The notes: generated by a model not told the origin, from the letters alone. 33,645 nucleotides of DNA from Nitrospinota bacterium (GCA_029881335.1 JAOUMU010000025.1:1-33645), one strand, 5' to 3'; numbered from the stretch's first letter, positions 1 through 10,048 are shown. Numbers and translations are program-made.

Positions 1-121
1 CATTGTAACATATGAATAGTTTGCGCATATGATACAGCGAGCGACGCTCGAAGGTGGAACAGGTTTCCCGCCATTCACTTTTATGATATTCAATGGTAGG
101 ATTCCTTTGTAAGGAGGAGGA

Positions 122-853
122 ATGAACCAGGAGCCTGAATTCAAGTTCGAGGACCGGGTCGACAGCGTCCAGGATGAGATGGAGCTTTGTCAGGTCACTG
201 GCAGGCTCACCCCCCATGATGAAATCGTGGACCTCTTCGGCTACAGAGTTTGCGCGGAGGGGAAGCAGGAGATATTGAGGCGACTGAGAGCCGGGCTTAC
301 ATTACCCGGCGAATTGGAAACACCAGGTATCGGCTCCAGGTTCCTGGCGTTGCTGGCTGATTCATTCATCATAGGCATGGTCAGCATTCTGGTATTCGTG
401 GTCCTGGGTTACAACATGTTCGACAGTGAATTGGGCAAGGCGCTCTACGGAGACCATCCAGATCCGGCGTTGGGCGTATTCAGGATCCAGGGGGCCATCA
501 CATTGGGGCTCCAATTCGTTACAATTCTCTATTTTGCCATTTTCCACGCCAGAGGAGGCCAGACTCCTGGAAAGATGATGGCCAGGATCAAGGTTGTGGG
601 CTTTGACGGCGCCCTGATCTCATTGAAGCTGGCCTCGCTGCGCGCCCTGTATTACGCCGGGCCTTCTGCGCTCACCACATTACCCTTAATCATACTAACG
701 GACGTTAATACAATATCGATGGCATACGGGACCATGTCTTTTCTGGCGGGAATGTGGGTGATGGTGGACATCATCCTGGCCCTGATGGACAGGGCTGAGC
801 AAAAATCACTGCACGACCGTCTGGCTTCCACAAGAGTGATCGTCAAGGGATAG
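122..853 (+). CDS. RDD family membrane protein with N-terminal Cys-containing segment
   Basis: This 243-residue protein has a hydrophilic N-terminal part of about 70 residues. It contains a short Cys-based segment (CQVTGR ... YRVCAEGKQE) resembling the degenerate zinc-finger-like lead-in found before many RDD domains, although here only two Cys remain. An RDD-type membrane domain follows: FLALLADSFIIG with its Arg/Asp pair, GQTPGKMMARIKVV, and a late SLHDRLASTRVI segment. Three to four hydrophobic helices lie at about residues 75-97, 120-142, 175-190 and 198-222. RDD proteins are inner-membrane proteins of mostly unknown function, some implicated in transport. An exceptionally good Shine-Dalgarno sequence (AAGGAGGAGG) precedes the ATG and fixes the start. 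The next gene begins 3 nt after the stop, so they are co-transcribed. The family is clear but the function is not. Confidence 0.85.
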   Translation: MNQEPEFKFEDRVDSVQDEMELCQVTGRLTPHDEIVDLFGYRVCAEGKQEILRRLRAGLTLPGELETPGIGSRFLALLADSFIIGMVSILVFVVLGYNMFDSELGKALYGDHPDPALGVFRIQGAITLGLQFVTILYFAIFHARGGQTPGKMMARIKVVGFDGALISLKLASLRALYYAGPSALTTLPLIILTDVNTISMAYGTMSFLAGMWVMVDIILALMDRAEQKSLHDRLASTRVIVKG

Positions 854-856
854 GGC

Positions 857-1444
857 ATGATAGGCGCGCTTGAAACGGTGAAAATATCCGGATTCGATTG
901 TCCCTCCTGTTCCGAGAGGCTGTTTACAGATAGTTCCGGCCCCACCGAATGTCCCAGTTGCGGCTGGCAAGGCCAGATACATATTCTGAACGCCTTGCGC
1001 GAAAAAACGGAAATAGCAGGCTCCGCCACCCCGGACATGGCGGTATGCGCGGTCCATCCCACAAAGCAGGCCATCGCGGTATGCGCCGGTACCGGCGACT
1101 ATATATGCTCGCTTTGCGCCGTGGAGGTGGATGGCAACATATTCGGCGCAGATTATTTGAGCAAAGCCGGCAGGAAAACAGTGGCAAAAAGCTTTGCTCG
1201 TCACCTGGACAGGCCAGACGGAGCAATTGGTTTCTGGATCCTTCTTACAATATTTATCGTCTTTCTGGGGCCCTTGTTCATTCCCCTGGCCATACACAGC
1301 TACACCAAGGCATGGAAGCTGCGCAAAAACGACGCGATTTTCAAGAGGGTGTGCTCCAGAGTGGATATCACAGTCTGGGGCCTCATACTTTTCTCCCTCA
1401 CCGCCCTATACACTTTGGGCCTGGTGGCCATATTTATGCAGTAG
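857..1444 (+). CDS. Zinc-ribbon / B-box-like membrane protein, function unknown
   Basis: This 195-residue protein opens with a probable zinc ribbon made of two CPSC pairs (FDCPSCSERL and ECPSCGW). A second Cys/His cluster follows at about residues 70-95 (CAVHPTKQAIAVCAGTGDYICSLC), with a spacing reminiscent of B-box-like zinc-binding domains found in bacterial membrane proteins. The C-terminal half carries two hydrophobic helices (about residues 122-145 and 172-193). That predicts a cytosolic metal-binding head attached to the inner membrane. It starts 3 nt after the RDD gene stop and is followed 19 nt later by another small membrane protein gene, so the three form an operon. I recognise no enzymatic motif. 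A role in assembling or regulating the neighbouring membrane proteins is only a guess. Confidence 0.75.
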   Translation: MIGALETVKISGFDCPSCSERLFTDSSGPTECPSCGWQGQIHILNALREKTEIAGSATPDMAVCAVHPTKQAIAVCAGTGDYICSLCAVEVDGNIFGADYLSKAGRKTVAKSFARHLDRPDGAIGFWILLTIFIVFLGPLFIPLAIHSYTKAWKLRKNDAIFKRVCSRVDITVWGLILFSLTALYTLGLVAIFMQ

Positions 1445-1463
1445 CAATATTCAATAGGAGCAC

Positions 1464-2027
1464 ATGATGCCGGCGGATTTGCGAATACACGGCTTTGTCA
1501 ACAGAAAAAGCTTCCTGGTGATGGAAGACTCCCTGGTTATGTTGGAGCATAGCCAGTTCAGCGACAGGATCCACAAGATCCTGTACGAGAGTATAGAATC
1601 GATCATCGTATGGAAAAAGACTCCTTGGCTCAAGATGACCTTGACCGCCCTTATCCTGGGAGGATTCGCATATATTCCGTTTTTGGGGACCGGATCACCG
1701 GCGAATAGCGACACCCGCAATTATCTTCTGATCGTTCTTGGAGTTTTCGTAGCCTTGGAGGTCATTTTACTGACGCGAAAAAATGTGTTCATCAGAATCA
1801 TCCACGCCGGTCAGCCCCTGGACCTGGCGTTTGGCGCCTTCCCGTGGACGGTAAGGAAGTTCGTCGACAATATACGAGCCCACGCTGAAGCAAGGCAGAT
1901 AAAGCTCCGTGAAGAGAGGAACGCGGCCAAAGATCGGCCCGATAATGAAAGCGGGCCGGATCTGGCGCATCCCCTCGCAGAAAACAGCGCAGACTCGCAT
2001 ACCCCAGGTTCACCTAGCGTCATTTGA
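1464..2027 (+). CDS. Conserved-type membrane protein, unknown function
   Basis: This 187-residue protein has a soluble N-terminal stretch of about 50 residues. Its pattern (IHGFVNRKSFLVMEDSLV, then ESIESIIVWKKTPW) looks like a short beta-rich PH-like module. Two close hydrophobic segments follow (about residues 56-72 and 88-102), then a charged C-terminal tail rich in Glu, Arg and Asp (about residues 135-187) that is probably disordered. The start ATG follows an AGGAG 4-9 nt upstream; an alternative ATG lies 3 nt later. It is the last gene of the three-gene + strand operon and runs 8 bp into the convergent pbpC gene, so the two stop codons overlap antisense. I do not recognise the family; the PH-like reading is weak. 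Confidence 0.65.
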   Translation: MMPADLRIHGFVNRKSFLVMEDSLVMLEHSQFSDRIHKILYESIESIIVWKKTPWLKMTLTALILGGFAYIPFLGTGSPANSDTRNYLLIVLGVFVALEVILLTRKNVFIRIIHAGQPLDLAFGAFPWTVRKFVDNIRAHAEARQIKLREERNAAKDRPDNESGPDLAHPLAENSADSHTPGSPSVI

Positions 2028-4209
2028 CATAGAAATCCACCGGCCCCATGGCCAGTTCCGTCCGTCGCCCACTTCCCAGCACCGTGGCTTCCAGGCTATG
2101 CCCACCGCGCCGCAGGGGCCACACCAGCCTGCCATCGGCCGTTACTCCCAGCGCATGTCCATCCAGCTTCCATTCCACTCTCTCCCCACTCTTCAATCCC
2201 TCCACGCGAAACTCCACGGCCTGATCTTCTTCAGGCGTCCGGGGGTCCATGGCCAGCAATAGCCCCTCCACCGGGTGCGTCAGCCTGGCTCTCCGGGCAG
2301 GAACAGAGGTAGAATCCAATGCCGCTTTAAAGGTCCCAGGGGCGAACAGTTCGTCACGGCCCAGGCATCCAGCGTACTCCCGGCGGATCTGAACGCCCTC
2401 CTGGCATATCCGCTCCCTCGCCAGCCTGGGGCTGAGATACATAGGCGTCGCCCTTTGCTTTCTGTTCATCCGGGCGAAGATGCTTTGCAGCAGCATGGCA
2501 GGTCCGGACGCCCCGGTTAGCCCCGCCGAAGGCTCCCGCGACAAGGAACCAATCCACACACCCACCAGCCAACGGCTGTCATAACCGAAAGCCCATGCGT
2601 CGTGATAGCCGGTGGAAGTACCTGTTTTCACCGCGATCCCCTGGGCCAGCGACATGGCTCCGGAGGATCCAAACTCCAGTCGCCGGGCCGTCCGGTCGGA
2701 GAGAATGTCGCCGATTATAGAGGCGGTCTCCTCGGAGAATATCCGCCGGGCCGCCATTGCTCCATTCGGCTCCATCAGCGCCGTGAGGGGGAGCGCCACT
2801 CCACGGTTCGCCAGCGCCGTATAAGCCTGGGTCACCTGGTACAACGGAGCCTCGCCAACACCCAGGGCCAGAGCGTCGCCGTAGAATCCGGGAGCCTGGT
2901 CCAGGCTATCGATCCCCAGGGAGCGTAAAAGCTCCAGGTACCGCTGGCCACCCACCTGGCGCAACGTCAGAACCGCAGGGATGTTCAGAGAATTGGCCAG
3001 GGCGTCGCGCAGGGTCACAGGTCCGTAAAAAGTCCTGCTATAATTCCGGAAGGAGTGCAGCCCGGCGCCCACTTTTGTGTCCAGCGGGGCGTCATCCAGA
3101 ATAGTGGCGGCGGTCCATCCGCTCTCCAACGCCATCGCGTAAAGTAAAGGCTTCAGCGAGGAACCAGGCTGGCGCGGCGTAAGGACAGCGTCCAGATAGG
3201 ACCCGGGATGATCGTTCTCCCTGTCACCATGCGATACCCACGCCAGGATCTCGCCGGTTGATTGATCCACCACCAGCGCGGCGGCATTCACCGCCCGGGC
3301 GCCGGAAAGAGCCTTCATCCGCTCATCGAGCAGAGCAACCACGTCCCTCTGCAGGTCCATGTCCAGCGTTGTCCTTATCTTGCCGCCTGGCAGGCGTAAA
3401 TTCTCGATCAGATCCATGACATGCCGGGTGAAATGGTATGTGTCCACACCAGACTCCGGGCCTTCCAGCCGGATCGGCTCCCTTTCGATCCATCGCCTCT
3501 CCTCCAGAGAAACCAATCCCTCCCCCTCCATGAATCCGCCGAGAATTTTGATTTGGCGGTCGATACTCCCAGGATGTTTGTAGAGGTCATAACCGGTGGG
3601 CCTTCTGGGGAGGATGGCCAGCGCCAGCATCTCTTTCTTGCTCAGTGAGTCCAGTTCGCGGTTGAAGTAATATCGCGCCGCCTGGGCCACGCCCCGCCTG
3701 TTAGAGGCATAGGGAACCTGGTTCATGTAGAACTCCAGAATCTCCACCTTGGACACCGTTCTTTCCAGCTGGGCCGCCTCAAATCCCTCCACCCAGCGGG
3801 TCCATCCGCTCCGGGGGCGTTTGTGCAGCATCTTCACCACCTGCTCCGTGATGGTGCTCGCCCCGCGAACCGCCTTCATATTCCATATACATTGCCCCAG
3901 GGCGTGGAGACGAGCCAGCCAGTCCACTCCGTTGTGAGAGTAAAAGCGCTTGTCCTCGGACAAAATGAAGGCCCGACGCATGAACTCAGGAATCTGGTGC
4001 AGGGGAACCATTTCATCGAGGTTCCATTCACTCCTTTCTCCCGAGATCCTCTCGCCATTGCGATCCAGCAGAACAGGCCCCCGGGCGCTCTCCGGCGCCA
4101 GGGCAAGAGATTGGGGCAGGGGGCGCATGGACCTGGCCGTCACTACGGCCAGAGCCATGACGCCAAGCCCCGCCAATACTATCACCGATATCACCAGTTT
4201 CTTATTCAT
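2020..4209 (-). CDS. pbpC: Penicillin-binding protein 1C (peptidoglycan glycosyltransferase/transpeptidase)
   Basis: This 729-residue class A PBP polymerises and cross-links peptidoglycan in the periplasm. It has an N-terminal signal anchor (residues 4-24) and a GT51 glycosyltransferase domain (about 60-230) containing SEDKRFYSHNGVDW, RGASTITEQVVKML and FYMNQVPYASNRRGV. The transpeptidase domain (about 290-530) carries the catalytic SSLK, the SLN and the KTGTS motifs. A C-terminal beta domain typical of PBP1C follows (about 630-729, LTHPVEGLLLAMDP onward). The ATG chosen here overlaps the stop of the upstream alpha-2-macroglobulin gene (ATGAATAA) and sits behind GGGAGC. An in-frame start 39 nt upstream would lie inside that gene and lacks support. 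Pairing of pbpC with an alpha-2-macroglobulin gene is the same arrangement as in E. coli yfhM-pbpC, and suggests repair of the cell wall after protease attack. Confidence 0.95.
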   Translation of the reverse strand: MNKKLVISVIVLAGLGVMALAVVTARSMRPLPQSLALAPESARGPVLLDRNGERISGERSEWNLDEMVPLHQIPEFMRRAFILSEDKRFYSHNGVDWLARLHALGQCIWNMKAVRGASTITEQVVKMLHKRPRSGWTRWVEGFEAAQLERTVSKVEILEFYMNQVPYASNRRGVAQAARYYFNRELDSLSKKEMLALAILPRRPTGYDLYKHPGSIDRQIKILGGFMEGEGLVSLEERRWIEREPIRLEGPESGVDTYHFTRHVMDLIENLRLPGGKIRTTLDMDLQRDVVALLDERMKALSGARAVNAAALVVDQSTGEILAWVSHGDRENDHPGSYLDAVLTPRQPGSSLKPLLYAMALESGWTAATILDDAPLDTKVGAGLHSFRNYSRTFYGPVTLRDALANSLNIPAVLTLRQVGGQRYLELLRSLGIDSLDQAPGFYGDALALGVGEAPLYQVTQAYTALANRGVALPLTALMEPNGAMAARRIFSEETASIIGDILSDRTARRLEFGSSGAMSLAQGIAVKTGTSTGYHDAWAFGYDSRWLVGVWIGSLSREPSAGLTGASGPAMLLQSIFARMNRKQRATPMYLSPRLARERICQEGVQIRREYAGCLGRDELFAPGTFKAALDSTSVPARRARLTHPVEGLLLAMDPRTPEEDQAVEFRVEGLKSGERVEWKLDGHALGVTADGRLVWPLRRGGHSLEATVLGSGRRTELAMGPVDFYVK

Positions 4210-7200
4210 CAATATCAAGCTCCCTGGAAAGACCCAGGCCGAACACATCAGGGTCGTACATCTCTTCCGCGCGCGGCGGCATGGCGGCGAACTTCCCTGT
4301 GGCTATCGCCTGAGCCATATACGAAAGGTGGTAGTTGCCAGGGGGCAGGTATTCGGAATAAAACCGCGCCGAGTCATGACGCAGTTCCCTGTGGTAAAAA
4401 CTCCACATGGAGGCGTTGTAGAAGCTCCAGTCGGTGAACTGGAAGTACCAGGAGCCACCCGACACCTGGTATTGCGCTTCCGCCGCATCCACCGCCGAGG
4501 AGGTGGCCAGGTCTCTGTTCACCGGCTCCAGACCGCCGGGGACCGGGTCATCCACCACCACGAAATTGCGCGCCGCAGGAAGGGAGAGGAAAATGTCCAC
4601 CCGCACCAGGTCTCCCCGGTGTATGGTTTCCTCAGGGTTCAGCAGGGTCCATCTGCCATCCTTCTTAATGCTATACTCCTTGCGGATGTCTATCCCTGCG
4701 TTCTGGCGTTCGGCCAATTCCTTTCCAGGAACGTACTGGACTCTTGCGGAATAGTAGTACCGCCCCTGACCGGTCTTGTCGATTTTCAAGGCGAGCTTCC
4801 TGCCTGCGTATCTTTTTTTCATGGGGGTGGAAAGCTCCACGGATTTGTCCCGCACATCCGTGAACTCCGTCTTGCCCAGCGGCTGGTTGCCTAGGCTGGC
4901 CGACAGCGTCATGTCCGGCCGGACGCTTTCATAAGCGCGGCTGTATTCCACCAGCGCGTTCATGCAGAACATGTTTTCCTGGGTGTTCTCAAAGTGGTTC
5001 CGCTTGCCCCGGCTCTGGGTGATGAAGCGGACCATCTTGAATGGAACATCGCCCAAGGCCGATTTCCCCTCGGCGGTCGCAGCATATGAGGAGAAGGCGG
5101 AGAGCGCGGCGCAGTTGGAGCGCAACGGGGATTCCATGATCCGGGCGTACCCATCGGTATAGCTTTCCGACAGGATGAATTTGCCGCCGGACTGGTTGGC
5201 GTGGCCCAGCATAACCTCCGCTGTTGACCTGGCCAGCCCCGCGGTCTCCGGGAATTTGAGGGCTGCCATCATGAAATGGGCCTTGCCGAAAAGGCTCATT
5301 CGCTCCACATGACTTGCGTAACGCCGCACATCCTCCGGTCCGGCCATATCTCGGCTCACCAGCGCCGCCAGCGCCACCGCCCGCACCGTTGAGGCCATGC
5401 CATCGGAATACCAGTCTGGATAGACACTTCGCCGAAGCATGTTTTGCAGGTACCCCGCCAGCTTTTCCTCCACCGCCGATGGCACTTCATGGCCATCGCG
5501 GCGCATCCAGTTGAAAGCCGACATGGTGTAGGCGCTCAGGTATGGGCTCGCGTAGATGTCCCTGGCCACATAATAAGCCATCCCCCCATTGGGCGCCTGA
5601 TAGTGCACGGCCAGGTCCAGCGTCTCCTGGGGCAGGGTTTCCGATCCTGCCCATGTCAGGGCGCCGGGCAGATAACTTTTGAGCTTATTGTAATGGGACG
5701 CCATCACACCTTTGCTCAGCTTCTGCTCCCAGCAAATGTAGGGATAGAAGCGCATATATTCGAACGCCCCCTCCACATTTCCTATGACGCTGGGGGAAAG
5801 GACCACCCCCACATAACCCCAGTCCGGATGTATATCCTCCGGCAGTTTTATCGACTCCTTTATCGTCCCATCCGTGGTGGAGCCGTAGTTGGCGGCGGTC
5901 AACGGGACTCGCCGCTTTTTGACAGGGGTCTTGTGGATCATGGTGTCCGTATCCATCTCATCACCGGCTGTGACATGGAACAGGATTTTACCCTCCGATT
6001 TTCCGGAAGTCTCTTCCACTCTCTTCGTGACCACATCCAGCCAGACGGTTTGCCTCTTGTATGGCGCCAGGTCGATTACCGAAGACACGGAGGAGCTGTC
6101 CGAGAAGAGAGCAGTCTTGATATCCCCTTTCGCGGTGATCCGCACATTGATGGCCCTATGTTTATCGCTCCTGTTCATTATGTTAAAGCCAGCCTTGAAG
6201 GTATCTCCCTCGGTCACCTGGTTGGGCATCACAGGTCGCGCCTCCGTTGGCCTATTCACCTTTAAGCTCCCCTGTCCCAGGCCCATTCTGTCTTCCGGCG
6301 TCACCGCCATTGCCAGCACGCGCCACCCAGTCAGGTTGTCCGGTACCTGGAAAGTGACATTGGCGTTTCCATTGGCGTCCAGCGGGACGGATGGATTCCA
6401 GTAGGCCACGAACTTGAACAAACTTCGGGTGGCCAGGTCTGCCCCCCCTCCCCCGCCGCCACCGGCGTTAGCGCCTTTCTTCTCGAACTTCTGACGCCCG
6501 ATCAGCCGGGTCAACGTGCTAAAGTTAATCACATCCAGCGGTTCAAGCCTATAAAACCCGGAGTATGGATCATACTTGGCCGCCCCACCCTGCAGAAGAT
6601 CCAGCACGGCTTCATCCAGCGCCACCACCGCGATCTCCACCGGCGGTTGTTTCCCCTTCGCAGGGTACCGCGGCTTTGAATTCAACGTTACAGTGACGGT
6701 GTCCCTTGGTCGGTATTCCTTTTTGTCAGTGGTAACGGTGGTGTCTATCATCTTGTATTCGTCCCGCACCGGCGTCGTGACGTATCCCATTCGGAAGGCA
6801 GGCTTCCCCAGGTCCAGCTTTCCCAGGCCGTTCGGCTTTTCCACCCTGGGGGAGACCACCGCCACGGAAAGATAGAATCCGGGAATATAGTCAGGCTTCA
6901 CCAGGAACTCCACCAAGGCGGTGCTCTCATCGAATGTCTGTACCCATCGATCGATAACACCGAATCGCTCCACGGTAATCAACGCCAGGGCGCCTGGGAA
7001 TGGGTTCTGGACCAGGTAGCGGGCGGTGTCGCCCACGGCGTACTCATTCTTTTCCGGAATAATCTGCAGGGAGTAGTCATCCGGAGTGTCCCAGGCTACA
7101 TACCCCTTGCCGGTGACCCACCCATATAATTCCGTAGAGTGATCCCTCTCTTTTGTGTCCTTGATGGACGCGATGAACTTATACAGCCCCGGCTTGCTGG

Positions 7201-10048
7201 GAGTGAAGGGACAAGAGCCGGGTGTCTCCCCGGAGACGGAATCGCAAGAGCCCTCAACCATCCAGCTCACCACGTTCTGGGTCAGGTATGCGTTACCTGG
7301 GCCCTTCACGCGGCTGCTTTTTATTTCCCGTCTTTCAATGGCCAGATAGACATCCACTCCCGGCGCAGGCTCGCCCAGATCATCCACCACCAGATACTCC
7401 ACAGCGGCTTGCTCTCCGGACTTGTATAGCCAACGGGTGTTTTTCAGCCCCACCAGCCTATCCCTGCCCCGATACTCTATACGCGCCATGGAAGTGATGT
7501 TCTTGCCCCGGTCGTCGGCCACAGCAGCCTCCACCGATATCCGGCCATGGATAATGTTTATCTTGTCCAGCGTGATCTCCTTCACCAACTCTCCCTTATC
7601 GCTCATGGGCGCCGTCTCCTGGAAGAATTGGGATTCCCCATGGCCGTACCCAGTGCGAAAGTGGAATCCGGTAGCCAGGGAATTTTTTGGATTGAAAGCC
7701 GTCTCCTGAAACTGCGCCGTGATCCTGGCGGAGGCGCCGGTGTATGGCCCGCCGGAGTGGAGTGTGGCCCTGGCGGTGACTTCCATTTCATCCCCAGCGC
7801 GGAACAGGTCTCCATTGACACTTGCTTCCACCTTGAATGGGGATGGAGTGAAATCAGAGACAAGCACACGCAGCGGAGTCCATTCCATTTTTATGAAATC
7901 CGCCTTCAGGGTGAAACTGTGCCATCCCACGGCGCCGCTTTTTGATGTGGTGAACTCGCCATCAAACGCACCGAACTCCGACAGGGTAATATCCTTCTGC
8001 TCGTGAACCTTTTTGCCCATGGGATCGAGCACAGTCAAATGATATGTTCCCCTGGGCGCCGGGGTGAAGGTGTTCAGGTCCTGGTTGCGGACGTAGACCT
8101 TATATTCGATCCTGTCGCCGGCGCGGTAGATACCTTGTGGAGTGGCGCCCCATGCGCGGATGTGACCATTCTTGCGGCTCAGGCTGGGCCATACCGATCC
8201 TGAAATACGGTATGATTCGATCTGGAAGTTATTGTCCAGGGGGACGAAGGCTAAGTTGGTCCCTTTTCGAACCTGGATGAAATGCCTTTGCGCGTTATCA
8301 TGGTACCAATTGGGGCCCAATACAAGGAACGGATCGTACTCCGAGTACCCAGCCAGGATCGCCAATCCATTTTCATCCGTCGCCCCCTCCGCCAATGTTA
8401 TATCTTCACCACTCAGCCTGGAGTATGAATCCAGATACAGGCTCACCCGAGCGCCGGGTACGGGCTCACCCGTTTCCATATCTGTTACCCACACTATCGT
8501 GTTGAAATGCCCCTTTTTCACCAGGACCTGGTATGGAGTTACCTGAGCCAGAAAGGTGTTGTTATATCCATGACGGTATGTGGAAGGTTTTGTATGGATT
8601 CTGCCGTATAGAATCCCGGACTGACCATCTAGCATCTGGCGGACATTGAGCGGAATGGCAAAGGAGACATCCTCGACTTTCGAAGGCTTAATCACGCTGT
8701 TGAGCCCGGATTCATTTCCCTTGGCAGTGAGTTTGGTATAACGGGTAATAACCTCTTCGAGATTGGTGACGTAGAGCGGCAGCTCGCTGTCCACTCCCTG
8801 CTCCAGCACCGCATGTTGGTGGACCAGTTTGAAGTCGGGCGGGCGATGGCCAACGTAAAAGGTCATGTCCACCGGTTCGTCCAGATCCCTGCCGAAAAGA
8901 TCCTTCACTGTCCCCTTGATACTGTATTTGGCGCCCGCTTTCAGCGGGAAAGGGAGGCTCTGAAGGTATTTACTATTGATATTATGATTCATCGCTCCCA
9001 TCTGACTGTAGCCAAACATCATCTCCCATACGTCCACATCCTTTCGGCCCCCGGCCAGGTCCGGAGTGAAAACCAGCCCCTGGACCACTTCATCCTTGGC
9101 CACCGGCGTGGAGAATTGCAGGGAAATACGCTGCATGGGATTGCATGGGCTTTCCTCGGGCCGCCCCGCGCGGGGGTGGATAAAGATCACAGTATTCTCC
9201 AGGTTACGGCACTCTATTCCAGCAAAGTAAAACGCAGGGAAAGTGTGGAACTGTCCAGCCACTCGATTCTCCACTCCTTTTTCGGCTCCGAAGGCTGATT
9301 CCAGCCCGGGCCGGACCTTAATATGAACGCTGGTATCCAGCGGCATGTCGTCTATAGAGCTGATTATCCAGGCCATCCGCGCCTCTTCTCCCTGGCCCTT
9401 TTCCGGATCAGATTTGTCGCCAGCGGCCTGGCCGCGTTGCGCGCCGAAATCTATGAAGAAAGGCTCTCCTGGCGGGCGGATATATCGCGGGAGCTGTCGG
9501 TCGTAAGTATCCTGTTGCACATCTATAGCAACAGGTTTGCCATCGACAGCCTCCATGTACATGGCCTCTTGAACGGACTGCTGGCTGACAGGCTGGTTGA
9601 ACACAACCCGGATCAGTGGTTTGCCGGGAGATAGCCATTGGTTGATGTAAGCGTACCTCACCGATGGCCTGATGGTGGTGAACTTATGCTCGACGGTCTG
9701 GGAGATTGTGGATCCCCCTTCAGTCCTGATCCCTGGCCGGACCGTCACCTTGTATGTGGTGGCCAGAGACATTTTCTCCTTATCGCCCAGTTGGCAGGCC
9801 AGGGCGGATCGATCCACCCATCGCCAATGGCAGTCCAGCGCGGGCTGGATGTTTATTGGAATTTCGTTGTCCTTGCGCTCCATCCTTCCGAGTGGAACCA
9901 CCGGCTGGCCGAACTGGATCACGATCTGGCGGACAGCTTCCACCGCGTCACCGGAGGGGGTGATCCGGGAGATGGTCAATTGCTCCGCAGCCGCCATGGC
10001 GCCGGTGGCGGCGAAAAGCAGTGTCATGCAGATGGCGCTTGTTCTCAT
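4202..10048 (-). CDS. Bacterial alpha-2-macroglobulin with CWEQ thioester
   Basis: This 1948-residue periplasmic protease-trapping protein begins with a signal peptide (MRTSAICMT ... GAMAAAEQ) whose end looks like a signal peptidase I site. There is no lipobox Cys, so it is probably soluble or loosely attached, unlike the lipoprotein form in E. coli. A long series of beta-sandwich MG domains is followed by a Gly-rich linker (seven Gly), the FVAYWNPSVPLDANGNA and LTGWRVLAMAVT segments typical of the family, and the thioester motif CWEQ (residues 1439-1442, bases 5723-5734). An alpha/alpha toroid domain and C-terminal beta domains follow. The start was chosen because GAGGA lies 8 nt upstream; an ATG 21 nt earlier lacks a ribosome binding site. 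The thioester would covalently capture attacking proteases. Its stop overlaps the pbpC start, so the pair is translationally coupled. Confidence 0.93.
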   Translation of the reverse strand: MRTSAICMTLLFAATGAMAAAEQLTISRITPSGDAVEAVRQIVIQFGQPVVPLGRMERKDNEIPINIQPALDCHWRWVDRSALACQLGDKEKMSLATTYKVTVRPGIRTEGGSTISQTVEHKFTTIRPSVRYAYINQWLSPGKPLIRVVFNQPVSQQSVQEAMYMEAVDGKPVAIDVQQDTYDRQLPRYIRPPGEPFFIDFGAQRGQAAGDKSDPEKGQGEEARMAWIISSIDDMPLDTSVHIKVRPGLESAFGAEKGVENRVAGQFHTFPAFYFAGIECRNLENTVIFIHPRAGRPEESPCNPMQRISLQFSTPVAKDEVVQGLVFTPDLAGGRKDVDVWEMMFGYSQMGAMNHNINSKYLQSLPFPLKAGAKYSIKGTVKDLFGRDLDEPVDMTFYVGHRPPDFKLVHQHAVLEQGVDSELPLYVTNLEEVITRYTKLTAKGNESGLNSVIKPSKVEDVSFAIPLNVRQMLDGQSGILYGRIHTKPSTYRHGYNNTFLAQVTPYQVLVKKGHFNTIVWVTDMETGEPVPGARVSLYLDSYSRLSGEDITLAEGATDENGLAILAGYSEYDPFLVLGPNWYHDNAQRHFIQVRKGTNLAFVPLDNNFQIESYRISGSVWPSLSRKNGHIRAWGATPQGIYRAGDRIEYKVYVRNQDLNTFTPAPRGTYHLTVLDPMGKKVHEQKDITLSEFGAFDGEFTTSKSGAVGWHSFTLKADFIKMEWTPLRVLVSDFTPSPFKVEASVNGDLFRAGDEMEVTARATLHSGGPYTGASARITAQFQETAFNPKNSLATGFHFRTGYGHGESQFFQETAPMSDKGELVKEITLDKINIIHGRISVEAAVADDRGKNITSMARIEYRGRDRLVGLKNTRWLYKSGEQAAVEYLVVDDLGEPAPGVDVYLAIERREIKSSRVKGPGNAYLTQNVVSWMVEGSCDSVSGETPGSCPFTPSKPGLYKFIASIKDTKERDHSTELYGWVTGKGYVAWDTPDDYSLQIIPEKNEYAVGDTARYLVQNPFPGALALITVERFGVIDRWVQTFDESTALVEFLVKPDYIPGFYLSVAVVSPRVEKPNGLGKLDLGKPAFRMGYVTTPVRDEYKMIDTTVTTDKKEYRPRDTVTVTLNSKPRYPAKGKQPPVEIAVVALDEAVLDLLQGGAAKYDPYSGFYRLEPLDVINFSTLTRLIGRQKFEKKGANAGGGGGGGADLATRSLFKFVAYWNPSVPLDANGNANVTFQVPDNLTGWRVLAMAVTPEDRMGLGQGSLKVNRPTEARPVMPNQVTEGDTFKAGFNIMNRSDKHRAINVRITAKGDIKTALFSDSSSVSSVIDLAPYKRQTVWLDVVTKRVEETSGKSEGKILFHVTAGDEMDTDTMIHKTPVKKRRVPLTAANYGSTTDGTIKESIKLPEDIHPDWGYVGVVLSPSVIGNVEGAFEYMRFYPYICWEQKLSKGVMASHYNKLKSYLPGALTWAGSETLPQETLDLAVHYQAPNGGMAYYVARDIYASPYLSAYTMSAFNWMRRDGHEVPSAVEEKLAGYLQNMLRRSVYPDWYSDGMASTVRAVALAALVSRDMAGPEDVRRYASHVERMSLFGKAHFMMAALKFPETAGLARSTAEVMLGHANQSGGKFILSESYTDGYARIMESPLRSNCAALSAFSSYAATAEGKSALGDVPFKMVRFITQSRGKRNHFENTQENMFCMNALVEYSRAYESVRPDMTLSASLGNQPLGKTEFTDVRDKSVELSTPMKKRYAGRKLALKIDKTGQGRYYYSARVQYVPGKELAERQNAGIDIRKEYSIKKDGRWTLLNPEETIHRGDLVRVDIFLSLPAARNFVVVDDPVPGGLEPVNRDLATSSAVDAAEAQYQVSGGSWYFQFTDWSFYNASMWSFYHRELRHDSARFYSEYLPPGNYHLSYMAQAIATGKFAAMPPRAEEMYDPDVFGLGLSRELDIDE

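Noticed and set aside
6441-6470. Run of C/G suggesting a repeat or slippage site
   Set aside because: It encodes the Gly-rich linker commonly seen before the AYWNPS segment in bacterial alpha-2-macroglobulins, so it is ordinary for the family.
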